From the NCBI RefSeq assembly GCF_009902005.1, contig NZ_WUTT01000001.1:2074227-2138226 (forward strand): a stretch of DNA of 64,000 nt, in the 5' to 3' direction. The position numbers and the translations under genes were made by a program. The DNA is from Halomonas alimentaria (GTDB lineage Bacteria; Pseudomonadota; Gammaproteobacteria; Pseudomonadales; Halomonadaceae). Positions 17,893-26,424 of the stretch are shown piece by piece. The stretch's first letter is position 1. Every line of letters begins with the position of its first letter. The notes under the pieces were generated by a model. That model did no database searches. It was not told the DNA's origin and saw nothing but the letters and a program-made list of their open reading frames with translations.

Positions 17893-18402
17893 GTGATCAA
17901 CGTGCGTTATCCCGCAGAACGTAAGGAAGCCATCCTCAAGAAGATGGCACCGCCCATGAGCATGACCATCCCGGAACTGGCCGAGCAGGAAGGCATCACC
18001 GCGACAACCCTCTACAATTGGCGGAAACAAGCCAGAGCACGAGGACAGGTTTTGCCATCACGTTCGACCCAGCCCGACCAGTGGACCAGCCAGGAGAAGT
18101 TCCAGATCGTCCTGGAGACGGCCCCGATGAACGAGGCCGAGCTCAGTGCCTATTGCCGCGAGCGTGGGCTCTACCCCGAGCAGGTAGAGACCTGGCGGGA
18201 TGCCTGCATGAACGCCAACGAGGATGCAGCGGCCCAGGCCAAGCAGCTTCGCCAGACGCGTAAGGCGGAGCAGAAGCGGCTCCGTAAGCTGGAGCGCGAG
18301 TTGCACCGCAAGGACAAGGCTCTCGCCGAGACGGCGGCACTGCTGGCCCTATCAAAAAAGGCCGAGGCGATCTGGGGCACGACCAACGACGAGGACGACT
18401 GA
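17893..18402 (+). CDS. IS3-like transposase OrfA (element A)
   Basis: 169 residues. ERKEAILKKMAPP, then ELAEQEGITATTLYNWRKQA forms a helix-turn-helix for end recognition, and a second small domain follows (WTSQEKFQIVLETAPMNEAE). The C-terminal third is a charged coiled coil (KAEQKRLRKLERELHRKDKA) expected to bring it together with OrfB. GTG at 17893 and an in-frame GTG at 17902 are both possible starts. Related to, but clearly distinct from, the OrfA of element B. Confidence 0.85.
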   Translation: MINVRYPAERKEAILKKMAPPMSMTIPELAEQEGITATTLYNWRKQARARGQVLPSRSTQPDQWTSQEKFQIVLETAPMNEAELSAYCRERGLYPEQVETWRDACMNANEDAAAQAKQLRQTRKAEQKRLRKLERELHRKDKALAETAALLALSKKAEAIWGTTNDEDD

Positions 18403-18428
18403 CCAGCCTCCCGGATCGCCAGCGCATC

Positions 18429-19460
18429 GTGACTCTGGTGCAAGACGCACAGCGTGACGGTGCTCGGCTGGCCAAGGCCTGTCAGGTGATGGGCATCAAC
18501 GTGCGGACCTACTACCGCAGGGTCGCGGAAGGCGAGGTGACGGCGGATCGCCGCCCCGACGCCGACCGCCCAGAACCGGCCAACAAGCTGTCGCCCGAGG
18601 AACGAGATGCGATTGTGGTGCTGTGCAACGCCCCGGAGTATCGGAGCCGCCCGCCGGCCTTCATCGTGGCCGACCAGGCGGACAAGGGCCGCTACCTGGC
18701 TTCTGAGTCGACGATGTACCGAGTGCTTCATGAATATGACCAGCAACACCACCGGGGCCGACAGCAGGCCCCACAGCGCAAGCGACCGCCGACCACGCAC
18801 CAGGCCACGGCACCAAACCGGCTTTGGTGCTGGGATATCAGCTGGTTACCGGGCCCTGCACGCGGTACCTGGTGGTACCTGTACCTAATCATGGACGTCT
18901 TCAGCCGCAAGATCGTTGGGCACGAGGTCTATGAAGCCGAGACCGGCGAGCTGGCCGCCGAGCTGATCCAGAAGGCCTGCTGGCGCGAGCACCTCACCGA
19001 TCGTCACAAGCCTTTGATTCTGCACTCAGATAACGGCAGCCCGATGAAGGCGGCGACCTTCCTGGAGAAGCTCTACGACCTGGGCATCACCCCGTCGTAC
19101 AGCCGACCAAGGGTCAGCAACGACAACGCCTTCGCCGAGTCGGCCTTCAAGACGCTGAAGTACCGGCCGGGCTTCCCCATCGACGGGTTCGCCACCCTGA
19201 CTGAGGCTCAGGAGTGGGTCCAGCAATTCACCGAGTGGTATAACCACGAGCATCGGCACAGCGCCCTTCGCTACATCACGCCGAGCCAGCGTCATAACGG
19301 CGAGGCCAAAGGCATCCTGGCGCAGCGCCGGGAGGTCTTCGAGGCGGCGAAGCAACGTCACCCGGAGCGCTGGTCGGGTGACATCCGGAAACTCAGCCTG
19401 CCAGAGATAGTGCACCTGAATCCCGAGCGGGATCCGGTGCCACAGGCAGCAGGGTTTTAA
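18429..19460 (+). CDS. IS3-like DDE transposase OrfB (element A)
   Basis: 343 residues with a retroviral-integrase-like core: first Asp in CWDISWLPGP, second Asp in LHSDNGSPMK, catalytic Glu in NDNAFAESAFKTLKY. The frame stays open upstream to the orfA stop region, so it may be made by coupling or frameshift with OrfA. It appears intact, making element A potentially active, although its right end is now duplicated. Confidence 0.88.
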   Translation: MTLVQDAQRDGARLAKACQVMGINVRTYYRRVAEGEVTADRRPDADRPEPANKLSPEERDAIVVLCNAPEYRSRPPAFIVADQADKGRYLASESTMYRVLHEYDQQHHRGRQQAPQRKRPPTTHQATAPNRLWCWDISWLPGPARGTWWYLYLIMDVFSRKIVGHEVYEAETGELAAELIQKACWREHLTDRHKPLILHSDNGSPMKAATFLEKLYDLGITPSYSRPRVSNDNAFAESAFKTLKYRPGFPIDGFATLTEAQEWVQQFTEWYNHEHRHSALRYITPSQRHNGEAKGILAQRREVFEAAKQRHPERWSGDIRKLSLPEIVHLNPERDPVPQAAGF

Positions 19461-19799
19461 AGAGCCAGAACCATTTTATATGCCAACTATGTTGACAGAC
19501 TCCGAGGAGTGGGTCCAGCAATTCACCGAGTGGTATAACCACGAGCATCGGCACAGCGCCCTTCGCTACATCACGCCGAGCCAGCGTCATAACGGCGAGG
19601 CCAAAGGCATCCTGGCGCAGCGCCGGGAGGTCTTCGAGGCGGCGAAGCAACGTCACCCGGAGCGCTGGTCGGGTGACATCCGGAAACTCAGCCTGCCAGA
19701 GATAGTGCACCTGAATCCCGAGCGGGATCCGGTGCCACAGGCAGCAGGGTTTTAAAGAGCCAGAACCATTTTATATGCCAACTATGTTGACAGACTCCG
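19210..19799 (+). repeat. Tandem direct duplication of 295 bp at the end of element A
   Basis: Bases 19210-19504 and 19505-19799 are identical and adjacent. The unit contains the last 83 codons of orfB and the right inverted repeat. Both junctions show the trinucleotide AGG (19210, 19505, 19800), so the duplication probably arose through 3-bp microhomology. Confidence 0.95.
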
Positions 19800-19917
19800 A
19801 GGCCCAGCAGAAGAAGAACACGTCCGATCGCGAGCAATCACTGGCTGATGAGAACGCCCGACTTAAGCGGCAACTCGCTGAAATGTCAGAGGAATTGGCC
19901 ATAACAAAAAAGGCCGC
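19800..19917 (+). pseudogene. IS3-family orfA, C-terminal fragment
   Basis: Reads AQQKKNTSDREQSLADENAR and on to ELAITKKAA, the leucine-zipper end of an IS3 OrfA. It continues the N-terminal fragment at 17745-17853 in frame and is in turn cut by the second IS30 element; its last residues (VYFAKSLK) reappear at 22760. Confidence 0.8.
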
Positions 19918-19924
19918 CTTGTGC

Positions 19925-20114
19925 TCAACCGGTCAATGCAACGGTGGTTGATAAGACTTCGGCGGGTGTCTTGTAGCCCAGCGTTTTCCTGGGGCGCTCG
20001 TTCAGCCGCATGGCCACCTGATCAAGGTCTTGCTGGGTGAACGTGGATAGATCCATCCCCTTTGGGTAGTACTGTCTCAGCAGGCGGTTGGTATTCTCGT
20101 TGGTTCCCCGCTGC
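19925..20114 (-). pseudogene. IS30 transposase (element 2), C-terminal part
   Basis: [20 protein letters not shown] followed by [18 protein letters not shown], carrying the catalytic Glu of the IS30 DDE domain. Joining at CATG to the N-terminal part at 21776-22710 gives [12 protein letters not shown], an uninterrupted IS30 sequence. Confidence 0.85.
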
Positions 20115-20149
20115 CATGCGATGCCTGTCAAGCTTGTTGGAACCTGGAA

Positions 20150-21214
20150 TCAGGCGGCTTCTAATCGCTGATCACGTTGAACCAGCGGGTCTTCCCGGTC
20201 CGGGTTCAGCCAGACCGTCCGACGCGGCGTCCAGTTGCGGGTGGTACCGCTCCACCGACCGGGATGTTGCCGTTTCGCCTCGGCATAAATGGCATCTCGC
20301 CTGGCCAGCACTTCGTCATCCTGGCCAGCATGCCGCTCACCCGGGGTAACGAACCGAATGGCGCTGTGGCGGTGCTCGTGGTTGTACCAGTGAACGAAGC
20401 CGGTCACCCACTGCTGCGCCGCTGTCAGGTTCTCGTAGCCATCCACCGGGTAGTCGGGCCGGTACTTGCATGTCCGGAACAGCGACTCCGAGAAGGCGTT
20501 GTCATTGGAGACTCGGGGGCGGCTGTACGACGGGGTGATGTTCAATCGCTGCAGCGTGGCCTGGAGCGTCGAGCCCTTCATGGCGGAGCCGTTGTCGGCA
20601 TGCAACACCAACGGCTGGTTGATGCAGCCCTCGCGCAGCACGGCGCGCTGGATGACCTCGCTGCTTTTGGCCATGGACTCCTGGTCGAAGACCTCGGCAT
20701 CGACGATCTTGCGGCTGTAGATGTCGACGATCATGTAGAGGTAGTAGAACTGCCCACGCACCGGGGTCGGCAGGTACGTCACATCCCAGCTCCAACAGGT
20801 ATTGGGACGTGTCACACGGTGCCGTTGGGGATCGCCCTTGGGACGTGGGGCACGAGCCCGGCCACGATGGTGCTGCTCGCCATTCGCCCGGAGGATGCGG
20901 TAGTAGCTGGACTCTGACGCCACGTAGAGGCCTTCCTCGTCCAGCAGCCGCGGCACTATCTGCCCCGGCGGCAGGCTGGCAAACTCGGGACGATGGCAGA
21001 TCTCCAGCACCTGCTGACGCTCCTCAGGCGACAGCGCGTGGCGCGGCACAGGCCGCACGGCCTCAGGCCGGCGGTCCTGATCTCCCCGCACCCAGCGACG
21101 GTAGGTGTTGGTACCGATGCCGAGCTCTGCACAGGCGGCCTGTAGGCGGGCCCCTGCGGCGCGGGCTTCATCGATCAGCTGTACGGCGTCCTGGCGATCT
21201 GAAGTGCTGATCAT
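20150..21214 (-). CDS. IS3-like DDE transposase OrfB (element B)
   Basis: 354 residues. First catalytic Asp in CWSWDVTYLPTPVRG, second in LHADNGSAMKGSTL, Glu in NDNAFSESLFRTCKYRPDYP. The start overlaps the orfA stop by four bases (ATGA), so translation is coupled. It looks intact. The product is homologous to OrfB of element A but clearly diverged, so A and B are two species of the same insertion-sequence group. Confidence 0.88.
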   Translation of the reverse strand: MISTSDRQDAVQLIDEARAAGARLQAACAELGIGTNTYRRWVRGDQDRRPEAVRPVPRHALSPEERQQVLEICHRPEFASLPPGQIVPRLLDEEGLYVASESSYYRILRANGEQHHRGRARAPRPKGDPQRHRVTRPNTCWSWDVTYLPTPVRGQFYYLYMIVDIYSRKIVDAEVFDQESMAKSSEVIQRAVLREGCINQPLVLHADNGSAMKGSTLQATLQRLNITPSYSRPRVSNDNAFSESLFRTCKYRPDYPVDGYENLTAAQQWVTGFVHWYNHEHRHSAIRFVTPGERHAGQDDEVLARRDAIYAEAKRQHPGRWSGTTRNWTPRRTVWLNPDREDPLVQRDQRLEAA

Positions 21215-21723
21215 TCGTCCTCGTCCCCCCAGATCGCTCGGGCCTTTTTTCTCAACGCTAGCAGCGCAGCGGTTTCCGCGAGAGCAGCCTCCTTGCGGCG
21301 AAGCTCACGTTTGAGCTCCTTGTTCTCCTGGCGCTCCGCCTTGCGGGCTTCGCTGACCTGCTTCGAAGCGGCATCGCTCCGGTCGTTGGCACCTTCGCAG
21401 CTCGCCCGCCAGCGCTGGATCTGCTCGGGGTAGAGGCCCCGATGCCGGCAGTACTCGGCACGCTCAGCTTCACTGAGGGCCGCCGTTTCCAGAACGGCGT
21501 GGAACTTGTCCTGCGAGCTCCAGCCCTCAGGGTCATCACTCTGGTCCGGCAGGAGGCGGCCTGCTTGCCGAGCCTTCTTGCGCCAGGTGTACAGCGTTGC
21601 CGCTGAGATGCCTTCTTCCTGAGCCACCTCCGCCACCGTGCGGTTATGCGGCGGGAGCAGCTTCTTGAGGATGGCTTCTCGGCGCTCGTCGGAGTACTTC
21701 ATCGGAACCTCGTCACGCCCCAC
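21211..21723 (-). CDS. IS3-like transposase OrfA (element B)
   Basis: 170 residues: KYSDERREAILKKLLPPHNR, then a helix-turn-helix with GISAATLYTWRKKARQAG, a middle segment KFHAVLETAALSEAERAEYC, and a charged coiled coil ending in KKARAIWGDEDE. Same domain order as OrfA of element A. The final codons overlap orfB by four bases. Confidence 0.85.
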   Translation of the reverse strand: MGRDEVPMKYSDERREAILKKLLPPHNRTVAEVAQEEGISAATLYTWRKKARQAGRLLPDQSDDPEGWSSQDKFHAVLETAALSEAERAEYCRHRGLYPEQIQRWRASCEGANDRSDAASKQVSEARKAERQENKELKRELRRKEAALAETAALLALRKKARAIWGDEDE

Positions 21724-21775
21724 ATCGTTCAGAGTCTAACAGCCGCTGACACTCCAACTAGCTTGACAGTGGGGG

Positions 21776-22710
21776 CATGGGCTCTGAGGGTCGCAGAAAT
21801 AGACTTGAATATCGGTCGCAACAGTGAAGTCCTTGTGTGCCGCCAGCTCTGTGCCCCGGTCCCATGTCAGAGAACCTCTCAGAGCGGCTGGCAACCGCTG
21901 GGCCTCTCTTACCAAGCCAGCGATCACACTGGTCGTATCCTTGCCATCCACCTGAACTAGCATGGTGAAGCGAGAGTGACGCTCGACCAGCGTGGCAATA
22001 TGGGAGTTTCTGGCACCGGTGATCAAATCACCTTCCCAGTGTCCAGGGATTGCCCGTTCCTCCGCTTCTGGAGGACGTTCCCGGATGGACACCGCATCTC
22101 TGATCTGCCCGCGCGGCTGACTCGTAGCGAGCTTGGAACGGCGCATCATCCGCTTAGAGCGCAGATGCTGGATCAGCTCCTTCTTCAGTACACCGCGCGC
22201 TTGGATGTAAAGACTGCGGTAGATCGTCTCATGTGACACCTGCATGCGCCGGTCTCTCGGGAAACGGAGTTTCAGCCAGCCCGAGATCTGCTCAGGAGAC
22301 CACTGTAGCGCAAGCTTTTCCGCCACGAGATGCCGTAATTCGGGGGCGGTTTCCAGATGGCACACCTTAGGGCGTTTTGCCTGTTCCCATGCAGCCTCAT
22401 CAGCAGTACTGGCCCGATACCGGTCGCGTCCTCCATGGCGAGCGACTTCCCGGCTCACCGTGGAAACAGAGCGCCCCAGCTGTTGGGCGATTCGCCTAAA
22501 GGACTGACCAGTTGCGATACCACGGGAGATCGTCTCCCGCTCAGCCAGGGTCAAGTGCCGACTGGATCGTGAACGAGGGTGCGGTGCGATACCACCATTG
22601 ATGGACAGCACACGGGACCCGACACTTAACGATTGACCGGCTTGCCACTGCTCCCAGAGTAACTGCTTCTGGTTTGCGGAGATTCCTACTGGCCGTCCTC
22701 GTCTTGCCAT
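21776..22710 (-). pseudogene. IS30 transposase (element 2), N-terminal part
   Basis: About 310 codons: MARRGRPVGIS, the helix-turn-helix RRIAQQLGRSVSTVSREVAR, the IS30 signature PGHWEGDLITGARN with the first catalytic Asp, and LTWDRGTELAAH with the second. The frame breaks at CATG where element B is inserted, and the Glu-containing end is at 19925-20114. The gene is therefore inactive unless element B excises precisely. Confidence 0.88.
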
Positions 22711-22756
22711 ATCGTTCCCTGTAGGGTGGCTGTGTTGCGATGACCAGTTGAGCGTA

Positions 22757-22973
22757 CCGCGGTGTACTTTGCGAAGAGCCTGAAGTGAAGTACGCCTTCA
22801 TCCACCAGCATCGCCAGGCATTCAGCACCCAGCGTATGTGCGCCGTGCTCGGTGTGGCGCGCAGCGGCTATTACGCCTTGCGACAGCGTGGTGGCAAACC
22901 GTCCCCGCGGCGCCGCCAGCAGGCCATTACCGACCAGCGTGTGGCTGAGGCCTTTGAGCACGGCAAGGGGCGC
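22757..22973 (+). pseudogene. IS3-family orfA end and orfB N-terminal fragment
   Basis: The first codons (VYFAKSLK, stop) complete the split OrfA. OrfB then begins KYAFIHQHRQAFSTQRMCAV and continues through GVARSGYYALRQRGGKPSPR before the ISAs1 end at 22974. The rest of orfB, including the DDE domain, is absent. Confidence 0.85.
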
Positions 22974-24214
22974 CAGGGAAAACGCATGAAAAACCGCTCT
23001 ACGACGGGGTTCGTAGCGTTTTACCAGTAGGAGCTAATGTGGTCATCTAACGGTTTTTGCTCATGGATGACCCGATGCTGACACCGTCCCTTATGCACCA
23101 TTTATCGATCGTTCCCGACTTCCGCCAGGCTTGGAAAGTGCAGCATCAGCTGTCGGATATCCTGTTTCTGACGGTCTGTGCGGTGATCTGTGGTGCCGAG
23201 GGTTGGGACGAAATCGAGGATTTTGGACACGCGAAGCTCGATTTTCTCCGTCAGTACGGCGATTTTGAGGCTGGCGTGCCCAGCCACGACACCTTGGCGA
23301 GAGTCATGGCCCTTGTGAATGCCGAGCAGCTGCAAAGCGCATTCGCCGAGTGGATGAAGGCCTGCCACGATGTGACGGAGGGCGCGGTAGTGGCCATCGA
23401 TGGCAAGACGCTGCGTGGGTCTTACTGCCAAGGGAAGGGCAAAGGCGCGATTCACATGGTCAGTGCCTTCAGTGCGGCAAATGGTGTGGTGCTGGGCCAG
23501 GTCAAGACGGCCGAAAAGTCCAACGAGATCACGGCGATTCCCGAGCTGCTCAAGCTTCTCAATCTGCAAGGCTGCCTGGTGACGATTGATGCCATGGGAT
23601 GCCAGAAGAAGATCGCCACTCAGGTGCTGCAGAAGGGCGCCATTACCTACTGTCCGTGAAGGACAATCAGCCTGCCTTGGCTGACGCCTTCGAGGCCGCA
23701 TTTCCCATGGCCAAGGTCGCCAGCTTCGAGGGTGATGCCTATGTCACGGATGAGAAGAACCGGGGCCGGCAAGAGACCCGATACCATATTGTCAGCGAGG
23801 TTACTGAAGAATTTCAGGAGCTTAGCTATGAATGGGCAGGCCTGAAAACGGTGGGCGTGGTAATGAGTTTCCGCCAGGAAGGCGATAAGGAACCAGAAGC
23901 CCCGATGATCCGCTACTACATCAGCTCTGCCGATCTGAGCGCCAAGAAGCTCGCTGAAGCGGCCCGCCAGCACTGGCATGTTGAGAATAAACTCCACTGG
24001 TCTCTGGATGTAGCGTTGCGCGAAGACGCCTGCAAAATCCACCGCGGACAGGCAGCCGAAAACCTCGCCAGGGTTCGTCATATCGCCTTGAATTACCTGA
24101 AAGGGGAGAAGCGTTTCAAGGGTGGAATCCGGCGGAAACAGAAGAAAGCCACGCTGGATGAGACGTACCTGGCGGACATTCTCTCGGTGTAGGGTTTTTC
24201 ATGCGTTTTCCCTG
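22974..24214 (+). mobile_element. ISAs1-family element
   Basis: Perfect 22-bp terminal inverted repeats (22974-22995 and 24193-24214), beginning CAGGGAAAACGCATG. The flanks (left GGGGCGC, right AAGTATAGG) show no target duplication, so the element probably caused an adjacent deletion that removed the rest of the IS3 orfB. Its transposase is frameshifted. Confidence 0.92.
23057..24192 (+). pseudogene. ISAs1-family transposase, frameshifted
   Basis: Two overlapping frames encode one ISAs1 transposase. The first (to 23659) has the N-terminal domain with DFRQAWKVQHQLSDILFLTV, AIDGKTLRGS (catalytic Asp) and LVTIDAMGCQKKIA (second Asp); the second resumes at YLLSVKDNQPALADAF and contains HWHVENKLHWSLDV (catalytic Glu). 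One base seems lost near 23645 (GGCGCCATTAC where GGCGCCGATTAC would be expected). Family members are normally a single frame, so this copy is probably dead unless the indel is a sequencing error. Confidence 0.88.
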
Positions 24215-24289
24215 AAGTATAGGTTAATTAGTGTCTAATATAATGGGTTTGACCATCAGGTTTCAGCGTCTAATTGATGAGCATGTGCT

Positions 24290-25261
24290 GTGAAAATAAA
24301 TAAAAATTTGGCTTTTTGTATAATTTGCTTCCCTTTTTTTTATATAGGGTCTTATGTTCTGATCTCTCACTATATAGGCGGAGATCAAGTTCACTACCGT
24401 GCTTTTTATGATGCCCTTTCAAGCGCATCATACGATGCTGTCATGCTATTGGCACGAGGTTATGTTTCAAGCGCCGAGCCAATAACTGCATATGCTTTAT
24501 GGTTTGGGGCTAGAGCTGGATTTAGTAAGGATGTTTTTATTTCGTTGATAAATGCGACTTTCCTTACATTTTTCTTGCTTTTCCTCAGACGCAATCGCGT
24601 ACATCCTGTATTTGTGCTTTTGCTGCTGTCAAACTTCTATATAATTGTTATTCTTACGGGTGCTGAAAGGCTTAAGTTTGCGTATTTTCTTTTCATCGTG
24701 TCTGCGCTAATTGAGGGGCGTAGCCGATTTTTTATTATTATGGCTAGTCCGGCTGCCCATTTGCAATCATTTGTCTTTATTCCTGCCATTGCAATTTATA
24801 GTTACGCAAAAAAAATTTTTGAGATTTTGTTTACATGGAGGCTTAACGCTAGATTTGCTATTGCCTTTTTTTGCGCTGCAGGCTTGTTAGTATTCTTGCT
24901 GATTGTGTTTTTCCAGGCTCTCCTAACTAAGGCTGGCTACTATTTTAGTAATGATTTAAGGTTTTCGTCACTTCTGCAAGTGTTTGCCCTCTCGTTGATA
25001 TCTTTCCCATTGCTAAAGAATAAGATGGGGGCGGTATTGCTGTTTGTTTATTTTTCTGTAGCTATTCTCTTGCTGGGTGGGGAAAGAGTGAATATGATAG
25101 CTTTTTCTGTTTTTACATTCTACTTATTGAAAGAGAGGGCATTCTCAAGCATGAGGGTAATTAATTTGCCTTATCTTGCTGCCCTTGCTTACTTTTCTTT
25201 TAAATCTTTTGGGTTTATAAGGAATATTATGCTTTACGGCAATGGTTTTTATTCGGTCTGA
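24290..25261 (+). CDS. Wzy-like polysaccharide polymerase (EpsG-like membrane protein)
   Basis: 323 residues from GTG 24290, with about nine or ten hydrophobic helices and a strongly AT-rich gene. YIGGDQVHYRAFYDAL in the first outer loop and LTGAERLKFAYFLF and LLGGERVNMIAF later resemble the EpsG/Wzy polymerase layout. A Wzx flippase is present and no other polymerase candidate is in the cluster, which supports this role in joining repeat units on the periplasmic face. Sequence conservation in this family is poor, so the call rests on topology and context. Confidence 0.65.
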   Translation: MKINKNLAFCIICFPFFYIGSYVLISHYIGGDQVHYRAFYDALSSASYDAVMLLARGYVSSAEPITAYALWFGARAGFSKDVFISLINATFLTFFLLFLRRNRVHPVFVLLLLSNFYIIVILTGAERLKFAYFLFIVSALIEGRSRFFIIMASPAAHLQSFVFIPAIAIYSYAKKIFEILFTWRLNARFAIAFFCAAGLLVFLLIVFFQALLTKAGYYFSNDLRFSSLLQVFALSLISFPLLKNKMGAVLLFVYFSVAILLLGGERVNMIAFSVFTFYLLKERAFSSMRVINLPYLAALAYFSFKSFGFIRNIMLYGNGFYSV

Positions 25262-25276
25262 TTGTAGAGGTTTGAT

Positions 25277-26416
25277 GTGAAAGTTTTGGTGTTTTCAGGT
25301 TTTTATCTCCCCGGCTACAAGGGCGGTGGACCAATAAAAACAATTGCCAACCTAGTGGCCACAACTTCTGATGCTGTAGATTACCATATTATTACCAAAG
25401 ATCGTGATCTTGGCGACACCTCCTCTTATGAAAATATCAACTCTAATGCTTGGTCTTCACATGGGGGGGCAAAGGTTTTTTACTGTTCATCAGGACTTCG
25501 AGGAATTGTGAGAGGTTGGCTTCAGGTCCTGCGTGGAAGCCACGATATTGTGTATTTGAATAGTTTTTTCTCCCCATTTTTTTCTTTTGTTCCTTTGTTA
25601 CTCTGCAAAGTGATAGGTCGCCGTGTGGTACTCGGGCCTCGTGGCGAGTTTTCACTAGGCGCGTTAAGTCTCAAAGCTAAGAAAAAAGAAAGGTTTATAC
25701 GGCTCTTCAAGATGTTAGGGCTAAATAAGGGGGTTGTTTTTCAGGCTTCCACAGAGTTTGAGAAAAGCGACATTTATAGGGCCCTAGGTGACGATATTGA
25801 TGTTTTTGTAGCTGAAAATATAGGGCTTCTTGAGGCCCCAGAGGCTGTGCCTTGTAAAGTGTTTGACAAGTTGAAGCTTGTATTTATCTCTCGCGTTTCC
25901 CCCAAGAAAAACCTTCTTTATGCATTGGAAGCGTTGAAGGATGTCAAAGCATTGGTCTCTTACGATATCTATGGCCCCCTTGAAGATGCTGACTATTGGC
26001 AACAGTGCTTGAACGTAATTGCCGAACTCCCAGAAAATGTCGAAGTGGCTCACAAGGGTGAGCTGACGCCTAACCAGGTTGTTCCGACCCTGTCACAGTA
26101 CGATATGTTTTTTATGCCCACGCAGGGCGAGAACTATGGCCATGTGATTGCCGAAGCTCTATGTGCAGGCTTGCCGGTTCTTATCTCCGATCAGACGCCG
26201 TGGCGTGGGCTAGAGGCTCGGGGTATCGGCTGGGACCTTCCGCTTGACGATAAAGGCGCTTTTGTCCAAGCCATCGAGCAAGCTCATGCCATGTCAGCTG
26301 ATGAGTATGCCGATTTCAGGGAGCGAGTCCTTGCCTGGGCCAAGCAGAAATTTGAAAACCCTGAGGCCATTGAGGCCAACAAGGCCATGTTTGAATACGC
26401 GCTAAAGAAAAAATAG
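25277..26416 (+). CDS. Glycosyltransferase family 4
   Basis: 379 residues, GTG start with AGAGG upstream. N-terminal GFYLPGYKGGGPIKTIANL is the acceptor-side loop typical of GT-B enzymes; LVFISRVSPKKNLLYALEAL begins the donor domain, and PTQGENYGHVIAEALCAGLP carries the EX7E motif. It probably transfers a sugar to the repeat unit at the cytoplasmic face. It is the last AT-rich gene before GC rises again at fnlA. Confidence 0.92.
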   Translation: MKVLVFSGFYLPGYKGGGPIKTIANLVATTSDAVDYHIITKDRDLGDTSSYENINSNAWSSHGGAKVFYCSSGLRGIVRGWLQVLRGSHDIVYLNSFFSPFFSFVPLLLCKVIGRRVVLGPRGEFSLGALSLKAKKKERFIRLFKMLGLNKGVVFQASTEFEKSDIYRALGDDIDVFVAENIGLLEAPEAVPCKVFDKLKLVFISRVSPKKNLLYALEALKDVKALVSYDIYGPLEDADYWQQCLNVIAELPENVEVAHKGELTPNQVVPTLSQYDMFFMPTQGENYGHVIAEALCAGLPVLISDQTPWRGLEARGIGWDLPLDDKGAFVQAIEQAHAMSADEYADFRERVLAWAKQKFENPEAIEANKAMFEYALKKK

Positions 26417-26424
26417 GGATACGC

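Larger units (their letters stand above)
17854..19504 (+). mobile_element. IS3-like element A with target duplication AGGCCC
   Basis: The ends share GTCAAC-TAGTTG-CA (left near 17860-17875, right near 19480-19497, inverted). AGGCCC occurs at 17848-17853 and again at 19800-19805, after a duplicated right end. It carries orfA (17893-18402) and orfB (18429-19460). Length 1651 bp without the duplication. Confidence 0.85.
20119..21775 (-). mobile_element. IS3-like element B inside IS30, target duplication CATG
   Basis: Ends share TGTCAAGCT-GTTGGA (left 20127-20142, right inverted 21753-21768), resembling the ends of element A. CATG is present at both borders (20115-20118, 21776-21779). It carries orfA (21211-21723) and orfB (20150-21214). 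Length 1657 bp, close to element A. Confidence 0.85.
19918..22756 (-). mobile_element. IS30-family element 2, interrupted by element B
   Basis: Terminal repeats CTCAACCGGTCAATGCAAC (left) and CTCAACTGGTCATCGCAAC (right, inverted) and a CCGC target duplication (19914-19917, 22757-22760) define it. Without element B it is about 1.18 kb. Its transposase reads on the minus strand from 22710 to about 21776 and resumes at 20118 to 19925. Confidence 0.85.
17346..24214. mobile_element. Tower of nested insertion sequences
   Basis: At least six elements are stacked. An IS30-family remnant (17360-17704) is cut by an IS3-family element starting at 17705. That IS3 element is split into three pieces (17705-17853, 19800-19917, 22757-22973) by an IS3-like element A (17854-19799) and by a second IS30 element (19918-22756), which itself holds an IS3-like element B (20119-21775). 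An ISAs1 element (22974-24214) truncates the right side. Element A has target duplication AGGCCC, the second IS30 CCGC and element B CATG; joining the flanks restores reading frames. The tower sits inside the polysaccharide cluster. Confidence 0.9.

Noticed and set aside
19480..19755. Separate small transposase gene of 91 codons
   Set aside because: It is only the duplicated 3' end of orfB of element A and lacks most of the catalytic domain.
23599..24192. Programmed frameshift in the ISAs1 transposase
   Set aside because: ISAs1 enzymes are normally one continuous frame and there is no slippery heptamer with a downstream structure; a one-base loss explains it better.
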